The translations under genes were made by a program, and so were the position numbers. Shown in pieces: positions 28,101-39,521 of a stretch of 64,000 bases of DNA; position 1 is the stretch's first letter, and each line of letters begins with the position of its first letter. Under the pieces are notes generated by a model. It searched no databases, was not told where the DNA came from, and saw nothing but the letters and a program-made list of their open reading frames with translations. Source of the DNA: Ypsolopha sequella (lineage: Eukaryota; Arthropoda; Insecta; Lepidoptera; Ypsolophidae). The stretch spans positions 2,384,794 through 2,448,793 of the forward strand of contig OW204010.1 in the NCBI GenBank assembly GCA_934047225.1. Direction: 5' to 3'.

Positions 28101-28792
28101 TCAAAAAAATGTTCATGGGCGCACGCGACCACCCTCAAATGTTTCCGGCATATTGTATCCGTGAAGGGGTCTTACTCCGTCATGCCCCGCTTCTAGATCC
28201 TTTGACCAGAGAATCGTGGCGTGTGGTTTTACCTCGCGAAAAAATACGCGACGCCGTGTGGGAAGCACACAATGTTTTTCCACAAATACATCCTGGCGTA
28301 ATGAAAACGTATCTCCAGATAAAAAAAAAATATTACTGGCCCAATATGTATCGCGACGTCACTCGAATTTTAAACGAATGTGACGTTTGTAAAGCCTTTA
28401 AGATTTCTAATACTCAGCCGCGTGGTCAAATGTTCTATCCCAAATTAGTTTCGGCTCCTCTTCAAACGCTGTCAATCGATCTTATCGGACCTCTCCCCAT
28501 GGCTTATCACGGATATAAATATATACTATCTGTTGTAGACGTTTTTTCCAAATACGTCTGGCTATTTTGCCTAAAAAAGGTGGACGCTAAATCTATTTGC
28601 GACCTTTTGGAGAATCAAATTTTTTTGAATTTCGGAATTCCCCATTCAATTCTGTGCGATAACGCAACCGTTTTCAGAAGTTCCTGTTTTGACGATTTTT
28701 TGACTAAATTTAATTGCCAACCCTTCTTTACCCCATATTACTCTCCTCAAGCCAATACTGTCGAACGATATAATCAGAGCGTTGTTACATGT
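25187..28792 (+). CDS. Gypsy-1 Gag-Pol, N-terminal part (split by piggyBac)
   Basis: One fused frame of about 1200 residues before the insertion. Gag occupies about 1-280, with zinc knuckles near 283 (CPKCDGHGHPYRLCP) and 305 (CFRCKKPGFLTRDC). The protease active site is LLDTGAQ near 366. The reverse transcriptase has YVDD near 686. RNase H has HCDAS near 838 and TEREL. The integrase has an H-H-C-C zinc domain near 1035-1070 and catalytic residues in SIDLIGP (about 1096), LCDNA (about 1156) and TVERYNQ (about 1192). The frame reaches the TTAA at 28793, where piggyBac begins. Read into piggyBac it stops at 28807. The start is the first ATG of the frame, 1.1 kb below the LTR. Confidence 0.95.
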
Positions 28793-29194
28793 TTAACCTT
28801 TGACTGACGACGTGGTCTAAATGTAACTGTAACGCTGAGGTACCGTCTCACAGACGTAAAAATATTAATGTAAATTAAATTAATTTTACCAAACAATACC
28901 AACTGTATGAGTTTCACAAATAGATGGATATATATTTTGGTAATTGAATTACAAACAAAAATAAAACTGCCATCTTTATTTTAATAATTATTAACATTTA
29001 TTTATGAAGTCACAAAATTAACTTAGTTGAATTTAGGAACTTAGTTCAGCCTTTATAAAAAAAAAACTTTTGTATAAATCGAAAAATTAACTCAAACAAT
29101 CGTTACTTCTATAAATTATAATTGAAAAACAACAAAAACTAAAATCCTTACTCTAATAATAAAAATAATGACAAGGCACAAATTTGGTATTTTT

Positions 29195-31346
29195 TTACTG
29201 TCGTAGCTTACAGTCATTGCATACTTGAAGGCAGCAAGTAAGGCACATTGGCTTTTTGCAATGATAGCAACAGTACTTTGTCCTTCTTTTTAGGCGACTG
29301 GGACAAACCGCACATGTTTTCCGCGTTCCTGGACCTGGATTAGCAAAGTTTTTTGGAGGCGGAGCTTCAGGCATGTCGGTTGGTCCAATAACTCGTTCTA
29401 TCGTCAGCCGCAGTTCTCGTGGAATTCTGTCACTATACACACGTAATTTCATTTCAGGCAGAACTAATTCCCTAGCAAGGGATAGTAGGAATGGGCCTCG
29501 TTTCATATTTACTTTATTTGTGCATTTATTATAAAGCACATAAGAATTGACGCCACTCAGATCTATCAGCCGATAAAACAAAACCATAGGCCAGCGTCGT
29601 GTTCTTCGAGAGCATGAATAATTAGAGCATTTCTTGTCCACTTCATCTACGCCTCCTTTTGTCTTGTTATAATCTGTGATCATAACGGGCTTATTAATCG
29701 CAACATTAGTCTCTTTGGAGTGGTGCATAGATGATACCAATATGACAGCTTTTTTTGGTTTTGTTACAAAAGACAGAATAGTGTAATCTTTAGTAAAACC
29801 ATACAATGAAGTGCCTTCTTCTCTGTCTTTATGGGGTTGGAATTCTGGTGGAATTTCCTTCTTGTTTTTCTTCATTGTTCCTAAGTAAGTTAGGCCACGA
29901 TCTTTTAACGCATTCAGCAACTCGATTGAGGTAAACCAGTTATCTGCAGTGATATTGCGGTTGCTACCTTCAAGATCTTTACTGAGCCGTATTACGGACT
30001 GTGAAGGGATTCCAAGTCGCTTCTCTGCGTCGCTTAGACCTATGCCATCAGATCCTCTGCCATGATATATGTATGCATTGTATACATAAAAAGTGTCTGC
30101 GTCTACTAACAAGAGCACTTTTAGTCCATACTTATTGGGCTTGTTGGGCATATATATTTTGAACTTGCATCTCCCTCTAAACGCCACAAGCATTTCGTCA
30201 ATGCAAACGTGAGTGCCCAGAGTATAATTTTGTTTACAGTTGCTGATAAATGCGTCGAATATTTCCGAAATAGCAGCAAGTTCATTATCTTTTAATCGCT
30301 CAGTTCTTGTTTCAGCATCGTCGAACCTCAAACAATTTGTCAAAACCAAAAACCTGTTTTTCGACATAACGCAACGGAATATTTCACGTCCTGTACCATC
30401 TGTCGCAAATATAAAGTCTGCATTCTCGTGATTTGAGCGGAAGACTGACGTATAGAACAATAGACCAATTAAAGCCTTCAATTCTCTTTCATTAGTTGCT
30501 CCTATTTCAGATTTACCCGTGTCTTTGTACTTGGCTCTGTAGGTAATCAGTTTCACATTAGTATATCCTACTATCTTCTCAATCATCTCATCGCTGAAGA
30601 ATAATTTCCACAATTCCTGAAAAGTTGTGAATTCAGTCGGACTTACTTGTTGTGGTGCGTTAACAATGTTGTGCGAACAGACTCGTGTTGCACGTGATGG
30701 TTCCATTGATGACCATTTAAATCTATTTTTTCCATAAAAGTAGCGTAAATCACTTGTAGCTGCCGGTTCTGGTGTTTCCTGTTCATCAATTATATCCTGT
30801 TCTTCATTCTGTCCGCTATTGCCATAGCTTCTTTCAGCTTCAGTTTCACTTATGTTTTCTTCATGTTCGTGCTCCATGCTACAGACAAAAATATGATAAA
30901 ATATAATTTTTATTCATGCATAAAAAATATAAAAATATAACAAGGGAATACAGTTACCTGATTTCATTCCTACAAACTTCAATTACAGAGTTATTAACGA
31001 CTTGACTCTCGTCGTCTTCGGATTGTTCAGATTCTGTATTGTGATTACTTTCCAGAGCAAAATTAGGATCGTCCACGCTATCGTCGAATTCACTATAGTT
31101 ATCGTCACTTTCAGCCTGAAGGTTTCTGTATATCTCTGAATCATTCAAAGGCCTATTTTGTTTACGAGTTCTCTGTGGCGGCGGAGAAACTGATCTTTCA
31201 ATAACTGCGGATTTTTTTCGTTTTCTAGACATCGCATTCCTACCAAGTCTTGGCGTTTGGTGTTTAGTTGTTGGCGTAGTGTCCAAACTTGCATCAACCA
31301 CAGGTGTTTTCCGCGTTATGACCGTGCATTTTTTCATTCTAGGCAT
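29195..31346 (-). CDS. piggyBac transposase, two exons (690 aa)
   Basis: Join of 30958-31346 and 29195-30878 on the minus strand. The 79-bp intron has donor ATCAG|GTAACTG and acceptor TTTTTGTCTGTAG|CATG, and the frame is preserved across it. Exon 1 (130 aa) is basic then acidic, a typical disordered N-terminus. Exon 2 carries the DDE_Tnp_1_7 domain. Catalytic aspartates lie in HVCIDEMLVAFRG, in ADNWFTS and in ITDYNKTKGGVDEVD, corresponding to the DDD triad of piggyBac. The C-terminus is a cysteine-rich zinc-binding domain (CAVCP..., YCCYHCKKPMC, CLTCC), as in family members. The enzyme excises and reinserts the element at TTAA in the nucleus. No stop or frameshift was seen. Confidence 0.93.
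30879..30957 (-). other. Intron of the piggyBac transposase gene
   Basis: 79 bp, GTAACTG...TCTGTAG, AT-rich. Spliced joining keeps the frame; without it a stop follows exon 1. Confidence 0.8.
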
Positions 31347-31667
31347 TCTGAAAAATTGGATAAGACTTACAAACCGATGTCACGTCAATTAGACACTATG
31401 AGCATATCAACGTAAACACAGAGGTCACGACCAAGAGACGTGCAAAGATTTGTACATAAACACCGTACTTACGTCTGTCAGACGGCGATTGCTTCTGCGT
31501 GATAACGTGTTCACTCGACGCGCTCGAGGCCGTGACTGGCGGTAAGAAGATGGTAAGAGGGGAAGGTAGAGGGAGGGGTAGCGCCACGCGTCGTGTATTT
31601 AAAAAGATATTGTAATAACAATATTAATCACGTCTGTGAGACGTATACCACGTCAGTTAAAGGTTAA

Positions 31668-32167
31668 GCATGTTAGTTGGCGACAACCACCGACAGTGGG
31701 CTCGCATGTTACCGAAAGTTAAACTCTATCTAAACTCTTGTATTAATCTCGCGACTTCTTTTTCGCCGAATTTCCTTATGTTCGGGAGAGATCTCATTAT
31801 CGATACGTCACATGTTCAAAGTCAGACTCGATGCGGTGATATAGCAGAGAGTCGGGCCTCGCATGCTTCGAATCTAAGATCTTTAGGTGATATTTATGCA
31901 AAAGTCGCCGATAACTTGTCCCTATCTTTTCTCCGCAATTCGAGATTATATAATAAAAATAGGATTTCCGTTTCTCTCAGCGTAGGAGACATTGTATGGA
32001 GACGTAATTTTTCGCGCTCTTCCGGTATTGATTACTTTACTAACAAGTTGGCTCCTCGCTTCACTAAGACACGTGTCCGAAGGATAATTTCTCCTCAAGT
32101 ATATGAGTTGGAGGATTTTTATTCGGCTCATGTTGGTATTTATCATATTAAAGATATTTTAAAATGA
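31668..32167 (+). CDS. Gypsy-1 Gag-Pol, C-terminal part after piggyBac
   Basis: The frame resumes immediately after the right TTAA, in register with the part before the insertion. It encodes the end of the integrase core (RQWARMLPKVKLYLNS, FSPNFLMFGRDLI) and the integrase C-terminal domain (VGDIVWRRNF), ending at TGA 32165. No envelope frame follows. On its own this piece is not expressed; it belongs to the protein interrupted by the insertion. Confidence 0.9.
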
Positions 32168-32823
32168 TCCTACAATTTTCTATCTAGCTTCAACTTTTTC
32201 TTTTTTTGGTTCGAGTTACGTTTCTTTAATTCTTCATTGACTCAGCCAAAGAGTTTTTTTTGTTCCTTTTTTTTGCGATTTTCGCGTATGACGTCTTACA
32301 TATTTTATAGGCGTCGTTTGGTTATTGATTTTAATCCCGATGTTTTTTTTTTGGGTTGTCTATTCCAAGATAATTTAATTTCAAATAATTTCCATGTTTT
32401 TACGATTGTTTCGTTAAATGAATGTCGTTTTATGTTTGAAACTTGTGTAACAGTAATGTTGTTCTTATTTTAGTTGCGAGGAATTCAGCATTAATTAATT
32501 CGATTGTTTTGTAATATGTGTAGTTAGATTAATATTAGATTGATTTTTGGTATTTTATAATCACCCAACTGATATATCTATCTTTGACGGTTCATATAGT
32601 AGTTAGTCTAAGTTAATGTTAGGGTATATTAGTTGTAGGTTTCCTATTGACCGTTCTATTTGTTCGAGGATTTTCTTATCACATCCTTATCTTGTTTTTA
32701 TTTAATCGACCCCTTTTGTTTCAAGGCATTTTGATTAGTCTAGGTGTTTATCCGATTGTTTATCCTTCTGGAAGTTAATTTCCTTTAAGCTAGTTTAAAT
32801 TTTTTTGTGTCGTTTGAGGATAT
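32168..32823 (+). other. Gypsy-1 3' non-coding region
   Basis: T-rich sequence between pol and the 3' LTR. No envelope-like frame or clear polypurine tract; only weak 'tgaggatat' adjoins the LTR. Confidence 0.6.
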
Positions 32824-33955
32824 TGTAGCATTCGCTACAAGTATTCAACCTTTTTATATATTTTTAGTCTTTCTTTATCGTTGGCTGCTTTTCTGAATTT
32901 TCGAATTCAAATAGTTAGAATGATCTTGTCAGATTTTTTTTGTTATTTTTCTCATATCAAAGAAGATCGTGACAGAGGAAGGAAATTTGCCACAAGAAAT
33001 TTAAAATATCAAATTTTAAAACTATATCTTATCTATAACTTATATAGAAACAGAGCGCAATTGCCCTGAGCATTGTGTAAGCCAGTTTTCCTGCATTTCC
33101 CGGTAAGTTTTGTGTAATTTTGGTTTCATTCTCTGAAAATCCTTTTTGTCCCGTTTCCAATACGTTAATTTCCTTTCCCTCGTTTCATAAGCATGTCTTG
33201 ACGCCGTTGTTTTATTTCTTTACAGCGACCCTTCGGGATTATTTTTTAAAGGGTTTCTGGGTCTCCCTAGTTTGATTATCCCATCCGCCATCTTGTACGG
33301 TTGTACCTATTGAGGCCTGATGTAAGGACCACGTCCCTGGTGAGCTAAAGCTTCCGATACTAAAATTGAAATCGCCAAGCTTCATCGACTGCTCCCGGGA
33401 ACACCGGAAACTCCCAAAGTCACGAAGAGACCCTTACCAGGTTTTTAATATCTGTAGCTTAATATTCAGCATCGATTATTTTTATTCCTTAGTGTAAAGC
33501 TAGATAACGATTGCTCGTAACACCTTATTATTACGTTTTTCTTTCGGATCAAGAGTTATCAAAACTTCCGTGAAATCTTAGTTTAAAGGATCCTATAAAC
33601 TAGTGTCGACAACCAAATTTAAAATCCATTATTTTATGAATAAATGCGTCGTTCAAGCTAAAAGGAAATTAAAATCTTAAATAAGTGGAATTTGGCATAA
33701 TAATTTTTTTGATCTAAAAAATTCCTTTGTAGCGATACTCCTCTGATATTATTGTTCTTTTGTACCATATTTTTCTTACTTCGGTTTTGTTATTTTTGTG
33801 TTTTGTTATTTAAATTATACGGTTTATTCATCCAGGTTTACCTCTTTTTTTGGCTGTCACCAGGCTTGCCTGGTGGCAGTCCAAATTTAATTCGAAATTA
33901 CGTTCGTAATATGTAGTGGCTAAAAATATAATTTTTTTTTAAAAATAACGCTACA
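32824..33955 (+). repeat. Gypsy-1 3' LTR
   Basis: Same length and, except for one a/t difference in the A/T run before the end, same sequence as the 5' LTR. Confidence 0.95.
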
Positions 33956-34350
33956 ATTGTTTGTGATTACTTAAATGATAAGAAAGTATGCATACTATGC
34001 ATCCTATTTAGGCTCCAGTCTAAAGGATATCGAGTTTTGGTAAGATTCAATATATTTTTACTTTACACGCGCCTAGAATATTAATTGAAATTTGGTTTCA
34101 AAAAAAAGGACGGCTTATTAATTCATTAATTCATTTGGTAATTTACTTAACTAAAACAAGCACCAAACATGTCTCTGTTTTCAATTATTACGGTGGATAT
34201 TTGTCTAAATGCTTTGAATTCAAAGACAGGTCTGGATCCACATATTTGTACAGGGGGTGCAAAGGGCTGATTTGGCGCCCTTGTGAAAAAAAACTACCGT
34301 GTGAGCTTTCTACACCAAACAATTAAGCAAAAAATTTAATATATAAAATT
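33956..34350. other. Intergenic; short cysteine-containing frame only
   Basis: Right flank of Gypsy-1. A plus-strand frame at 34135-34326 has four cysteines but no signal peptide or splice sites. Not annotated as a gene. Confidence 0.3.
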
Positions 34351-34716
34351 TTATTTTCCTATACCTTTTTCCGCAAAATCATCTAATATATCGTCGTAAT
34401 TCAAATTATTATCCAAAAAAACAACACGTTGGATCTGAATATTAGCGATTATTTCCTCCACTACTTGAACATGTAACTGTTTTGGTATGAAGCTTCGATA
34501 CCAGAGCGCGCCCTGATCGACGTGCGCGACTCAGTCCTATTGCAGGCACATTGACGGTAAAACTGATGAGGGCGAAGTGGCTTTTGCCACCCCCTGGACT
34601 TGCCGCCCGCCCGGTGCAAGTGCAATCCCCTAGGTCCGGGCTTGTTCCGTGCTACGTCTTTTCATAATGGTTTCCTTTCCTTCATTAGGATATACGTCGC
34701 AATTTGTGCAAATTTT
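34351..34716 (-). pseudogene. Secreted-protein gene, exon 2, disrupted
   Basis: The acceptor TTATAG lies above 34716. The exon opens in phase with the signal-peptide exon as KICTNCDVYPNEGKETIMKR. After about 140 GC-rich bases with in-frame stops (TAG 34630-34632, TGA 34531-34533), coding-like sequence in the same frame returns as SFIPKQLHVQVVEEIIANIQ and ends DDFAEKGIGK before TAA at 34351-34353. The simplest reading is a small secreted protein of roughly 90 residues whose second exon was split by a short insertion. I do not recognise the family. It is also possible that the short form ending at 34630 is what is made. Confidence 0.45.
34516..34657. mobile_element. GC-rich insertion in the secreted-protein exon
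   Basis: A block of clearly higher GC than either flank (ccccctggacttgccgcccg, ccctaggtccgggcttgttc). It interrupts two stretches that share one reading frame. The right end shows the hairpin GGTAT...ATACC. Boundaries are approximate, and origin (SINE or other) is not known. Confidence 0.45.
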
Positions 34717-35875
34717 CTATAATTTGATTACAAATAAACATATAGTTTTGGGACAAAACATGGATCAAGGTAAATAATACGTATATGACATAAACAAATA
34801 GGGTTTTGTTATCATATACAGTATTGTGCAAATTAATGTAATCAACTTAACTCTTCAGATTGAATACCAAAAATGTTAATTTATTTACGTTTAGGGTTTT
34901 TTCAAAAACAATAAACCATGTGTTTTTTTTTGTCCTTCTGTCTTGTCTCATAATTAGCAGTATAATTCAAAAACTACTAGACCCACTAAATTCAAATTGG
35001 ACATGTGGAGCAATACATACACGAAGATTAAAAACATGTGAGAGTAAATTTAACGACGTCATATAAGTAATACAATTTTAAATATAAGTGAGTTATAGAA
35101 ATGAAACCGTATTTTGGTAAATTTATTGATGCTAAGATTCATATAAATAAAATGTAAACGTCGTTTTTGTCACTTAATACCTACTGATAATGTCAAAACA
35201 AATTCTGTGTCGATTGTTCATTTTCATGCTATCTTTTTATAAACATAGTTATTTATACTAAGTGCATGTTTTTATTCAGATCAACGCGAGAAGCACTGAT
35301 GCCTATATTACGGTTTTAACTATATTAGGCTTTGATTAATTTAGTGATTAATTAACTAAATTAATCAAATATATGAGCGAAAAGTATCAAAGTTTTGTTT
35401 TGTAAAGTTGTTTGTATTGTGTATGTTATATACCCTAATGTTTTGTTCATATTGATGATATCAATCAATATTTTCATTTTCATTTCATCAATGTTTATGT
35501 AGAAACCCGTTAACGTTAGCGATGTTCACTTGTTGGAATTTTTGTTGAGGAATTCACAAGTGCGAGGCAAATTTTTTTTTTTTTTTAAACATTAAATTAC
35601 CTTCATAAATTTTTTTAATTAAATGTCTAAAAAATTATTACATTCATTTTCTTAGCTTTCCTGTGCCGAGTTGATCGATGATATAATTATTCAATGGCGG
35701 AGTTATGGAATAACAACACCAAAAAAAACGAATTGAGAACCTCCTCCTTTTTTGAAGTCGGTTACAAATTACTTTGTAACGAACAACGACGAAATGAATA
35801 AACAGGTACGTAATTAATACAAATGCGAAACTTTTTTTGAGAAAATTAAAACAAAATAAACAAAGATAAACTTAC
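34717..35875 (-). other. Intron of the secreted-protein gene
   Basis: AT-rich. Contains a 15-bp-arm palindrome, TTTGATTAATTTAGT ... ACTAAATTAATCAAA (35331-35369), and the end of a dispersed repeat ('gaacctcctccttttttgaa', near 35735). Confidence 0.45.
35715..35772. repeat. Dispersed repeat terminus
   Basis: 'cgaattgagaacctcctcct' followed by 'tttttgaagtcggtta' is a recurring terminal motif of a lepidopteran repeat family, from memory of such genomes. Only one end is visible. Confidence 0.4.
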
Positions 35876-35929
35876 CGTTTGCTCGGCCAATAAACACAAG
35901 AACAAAGCTACTAGCAAAATTGTACGCAT
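35876..35929 (-). CDS. Secreted-protein gene, signal-peptide exon
   Basis: ATG at 35929 opens MRTILLVALFLCLLAEQT, a textbook signal peptide (one basic residue, a leucine-rich core, then a small-residue/Glu cleavage zone). Exactly 18 codons later there is a donor, ACG|GTAAGTTTATC, phase 0. A TATA box lies about 65 bp upstream of the ATG. Exon 2 at 34716 accepts in phase 0 after a 1.16-kb intron. This is a host-type small secreted protein gene. Its 3' exon appears damaged. Confidence 0.6.
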
Positions 35930-35990
35930 TGTACTGAACTGTAGTTCCCGGAATCAAGATTCTATATGATATGTGTTGGAGAAAGAGTCT

Positions 35991-35999
35991 GCTTATATA
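35991..35999 (-). promoter_or_regulatory. TATA box of the secreted-protein gene
   Basis: GTATATAAGC on the minus strand, with the predicted start of transcription about 25-30 bp downstream, near 35965, and a ~35-base 5' UTR before the ATG. Confidence 0.6.
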
Positions 36000-36105
36000 C
36001 GATTTGAAGACACGATTATGGTTCAGCTAAAAATAGAAACCCAAAATAAAAGCTTAGCATGCTTGTAGTGCGAAATCGGCCCAGCTATTTGAGCTAAAGT
36101 TTCAA

Positions 36106-36966
36106 ATTCAAAATTCAAAAAGTTTATTTTGCAAAGTAGGTATATATAATACACGTTTTACAAGTCAAAATAATGAATGTAGCAATATATATACGATTAA
36201 AATTATAGGTAAAATATTATTATACAAGGTGAAATCCAATCAACCGCCCGAACCCATACCGGAGACCCGGCCAGGGACCAGGAACAAGGTTCAATGATCA
36301 CCAACCGAGCCCCCAGCAATGAATCCAGGAGGCCGACCAAATCCCATCCTATATACTACATACTAATAGGTTACATAATATATAAATACATGCCTACCTC
36401 CGCCCTTTCGATTAGTCTTGCTAAGAAGAACGGGCAAGAAACTAGGCAAGATCATGTCTTTTTTTTAACATAAACCTATACTATACATCAAATTAATTAT
36501 CTATCTACTTTAACCAAGGGATAAGAAAATACAAGACAGCAGGAATTCAGGTTAATGAAAAAAAAGAAAAACATATGTATCTTTGCCTACCTGTCTCATA
36601 TAGTCTATTTCCTTTTACTGTCTGTAATTAATTAATGTCAACTCTTTAGAGGAATCAAAAGTTAGGAAATTATACTTATTAATTAAATTATTACCTACTA
36701 TCATCACAAACAGTATCACTATACCACCATGCTTCACCATCATCCAAATATTCATTTATTTTATAATGTGCCTTTTTCAGTAGGCCCTGCTTAATATACT
36801 GTTTAAACTTATTCTCTGACAAAGTAAGGACCTCTTTTGGAAGTTTATTGTAAAATCTTATACCATGTCCCACGAAAGAGGTATTCATCTTAGCGAGTCT
36901 GATTTTTGGAAAAGCCAGTTTATGCTTATTTCTGGTTTCATTACAATGTTGCTCACCAAGACTTGG
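36106..36966 (-). mobile_element. Jockey/CR1-like LINE 3' part (copy 2)
   Basis: 5'-truncated copy of the LINE at 51346. It keeps the last ~65 codons of ORF2 (36691-36888: SFVGHGIRFYNKLPKEVL ... to TGA) and the 3' UTR with the (AATTCAAA)n tail. A short internal deletion removes about 100 bp of the UTR compared with copy 3. Similarity stops at about 36966, within the segment encoding the ORF2 C-terminal region. Confidence 0.9.
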
Positions 36967-38216
36967 TCTTGGGTTTTGGCATGTATTTAATTGAAAAATG
37001 ACTCAAGAACTGTTAGACTATGGGCGTACAGTCGGTAACCCTACGTACTATGTAACCTGTATCATTATCAGTTAGCAAGTTGAAAATGCTCCAGGTTGCG
37101 CTCATCCAGCCCTGTTTATTCTGATGTAGTTTTTGTTTCTACACAACTACGAATTAGTAACATCTTGTTACTCGATAGATATGGTTACAGACTGTACGTC
37201 CACAGTCCATGTTGGATATTTATTACTTACTAGCTTTTGGGACTTTAATCCTTTTAAGGGTTGATTTTCGAAAAATCATTTTTACTTCATCATCAGACCC
37301 TGGTTGGCTTGTTCTGTCAACCTATTCCCAAAGACGACTTGAAAAGCCCACGAATCGCAAAACGCCAACAAGTTACGTACAGTTATAAAGAACTCAAATA
37401 CGATTATCTTATCGACGCCCGTTGGGGAGTTTCATTGAACCTCTTAGTACCTCATCGTTAGACCCTAGTTGCCATGGATTATAAATACCTTCAAAAATCG
37501 AAAAAGTACCAATTCATATCCCTACTTTTACCGATTTGATATTCCGTTTCCACTTCAGTATCAGACCCTATCAGACTAGTGGAGTATCCTCAATCGCTTC
37601 GCAGATGAATTGAAAAAGCCCAAGCACTCTCGTTTTATAGTTATTGTCTAAAAAATATCACAATTTTCATTATTTTAAAAACTGACCCTGAACTTTCAGT
37701 TTTGAAAAATTCGGAAAATCCTGAATCACGTGTATCTCGCAAGTCTACATTCAAAATGTTGTCTGCCTACTTGAACGGTGTTGAAAAAAAGTTTTTTTTT
37801 ATTTGACCGCCTTTTTGAACACATTCAAGACGAATTTTTCAAAATACTTTTTAGTGTGCGTTTTCAACCCTTTATAAACACACCCTCCACATATCAAGTC
37901 TCTACATCCAGCGGTTTGGGCTGTACGTTGTCTGTCAGTTGGTCAGGACAAAGCCACATATATACATTATATATACATTGATTTTAATTGATGTTCAATG
38001 TTTATATTATATGATTTTGGTGTAACGTCCTGAACGTACCATACTCTATTGTCAAAAAAAAACACATTTTACAGTTATGTTTTATACTTTTACATACAAA
38101 ATATTATGAGAATTAAATAACTTTCTGATTTTTACCCTTATAAAAACACCGGTCGTTGAGCACGTCTCAGACGAATCTGCAAGTTATACAATAAAACACT
38201 CCTCTAAGCTGACATA
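36967..38216. other. Intergenic with degenerate internal repeats
   Basis: The phrase 'cttcatcatcagaccctgg' recurs in altered form near 37285, 37450 and 37553, each followed by related text, so part of 37209-37970 may be an old repeat. No gene seen. Confidence 0.35.
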
Positions 38217-38448
38217 CACTGGCCTGCAAAACTAAGTACTACACTTTTTAAATTTGATTTTTTTCTAAACTATAGAAGTTAGAGATTTAAAATAATCACA
38301 TAGTGAAGTTGTCCTTATAGTTTCCTATAGTTTTAAAGAAAGCTTATAAAATTTGGTATAAAACGTTTTTTATTTTAAATCTCTAACTTCTATAGTTTAG
38401 AAAAAAATTAAATTTAAAAAGTGTAGTACTTAGTTTTGCAGGCCAGAG
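38217..38448. mobile_element. Mariner-type MITE, 232 bp
   Basis: Terminal inverted repeats of about 75 bp: CACTGGCCTGCAAAACTAAG on the left; the inverted right end is CTCTGGCCTGCAAAACTAAG. TA flanks both sides (38215-38216, 38449-38450). No coding content, so it depends on another element's transposase. Confidence 0.85.
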
Positions 38449-39239
38449 TATTTAATTTAAAAATTTGACAAATTCTTGACGACTTTTGACAACGAATAAA
38501 TAATTTTATTTCAAGCAATTATAATCTAACTGAAAAGGATTATTTATGTATATTATTTTTTCTTGTTATTTCTCTGTGGAAAATGTTGAAGGGAGTAGAT
38601 TTAAGTAATTGTAATTTTTTTTAATACCTTCTATTTATTTCTGTAGTTTACGTCTGTTGTTTTCCCCTAAATGAATAAATAAATAAATATTGGTCCCAGA
38701 AGATCTCCTTTCATGCTTAATATCAAGTTTCTAAGGCAAGTGGAAGTGTGCTACAGCTTTTGATGCTGACCAAACCGGTGACATACTGACGAAGGGCAAT
38801 GACAAAAGTAACCGGAATAGAAGAGCTTGTATGACGGGATTGATGGATGTGGAAGATGTGTGTCAGGATCGTATCAGATCTGTAGTCACTGTTTATCCCT
38901 CTGGAAGACAAGCGAGAGTAAGTTGTGTCGACAAAATTGTGCTGGTCCACTTATCGCCCCTCTTACTAAAGTTGGGTTTACATTTGGCAGAATAGCTCTA
39001 CTTAAGTATAGTAACTAGCGTACTATTTAGCCAAATACTTTACCACATGCGTTATCTACTCTACTCCACCAGCTACTATCTTTAGTACTATCGTTATACT
39101 ATATTTTTCATAAGAACGTATCGTCTTCCTCATTTTATATCTATGCGTAAAAGGCAATAATTCACATTGAGTTAGAAACTACTGTCAGCACTTATCAGCT
39201 TTAATTTGATATCTCTCACGGGGCCCGAGAAAAAGACAA
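38449..39239. other. Intergenic, no gene seen
   Basis: AT-rich, with a (AAAT)n tract near 38670. A plus-strand frame at 38827-39018 has no supporting signals. Confidence 0.35.
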
Positions 39240-39290
39240 GCAGACAGACAGACAGACAGACAGACATACAGACAGACAACAAAGTGATAC
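39240..39290. repeat. (ACAG)n microsatellite
   Basis: About ten ACAG units with one interruption, at the edge of a dispersed repeat. Confidence 0.9.
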
Positions 39291-39521
39291 TAAGCGCAAT
39301 TTTTTTTACAATTCACTTTGGACTCACGCTTGGCCACCAACACGCCTGATGTGAAGGGTCAATTGTACCTAGGATGAAGCGCCCTCAACCAGCAGGTACC
39401 TGTTTACTGTTCTATTAAAGGAATCTGGGTTATAACAGACATACAGTTCCACGTCGCAGCTGTGTTGATGATGAGCGAACATTTGAATAGTTACGTTCGA
39501 GCAGACGTAATACTGACTACA

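Larger units (their letters stand above)
28797..31663 (-). mobile_element. Complete piggyBac-like transposon, 2.87 kb
   Basis: Flanked by TTAA on both sides (28793-28796 and 31664-31667), the signature of piggyBac insertion. The terminal inverted repeats are CCTTTGACTGACG on the left and CCTTTAACTGACG, inverted, on the right. A second, inner pair carries CGTCTCACAGACGT (near 28844 and 31631). The transposase gene lies inside on the minus strand with one small intron. Ends, exons and catalytic residues are all intact, so it may be autonomous. It is inserted in the integrase region of Gypsy-1. Confidence 0.95.
22954..33955 (+). mobile_element. Ty3/Gypsy retrotransposon 'Gypsy-1' (contains piggyBac)
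   Basis: Two 1132-bp LTRs (TGTAGC...GCTACA) flank a primer-binding site, a leader, one gag-pol frame and a 3' non-coding region. The flanking direct repeat is ATTG on both sides (22950-22953 and 33956-33959), the 4-bp duplication of this order. The LTRs differ at one base that I can find (near 24060 versus 33931). Removing the nested piggyBac element (28797-31663 plus one TTAA) leaves about 8.13 kb. Apart from that insertion the coding frame is open, so the element was probably active shortly before being interrupted. Confidence 0.95.

Noticed and set aside
34135..34326. 63-codon cysteine-containing plus-strand frame
   Set aside because: Four cysteines and a YGGY segment looked like a small peptide, but there is no signal sequence, splice site or matching neighbour.
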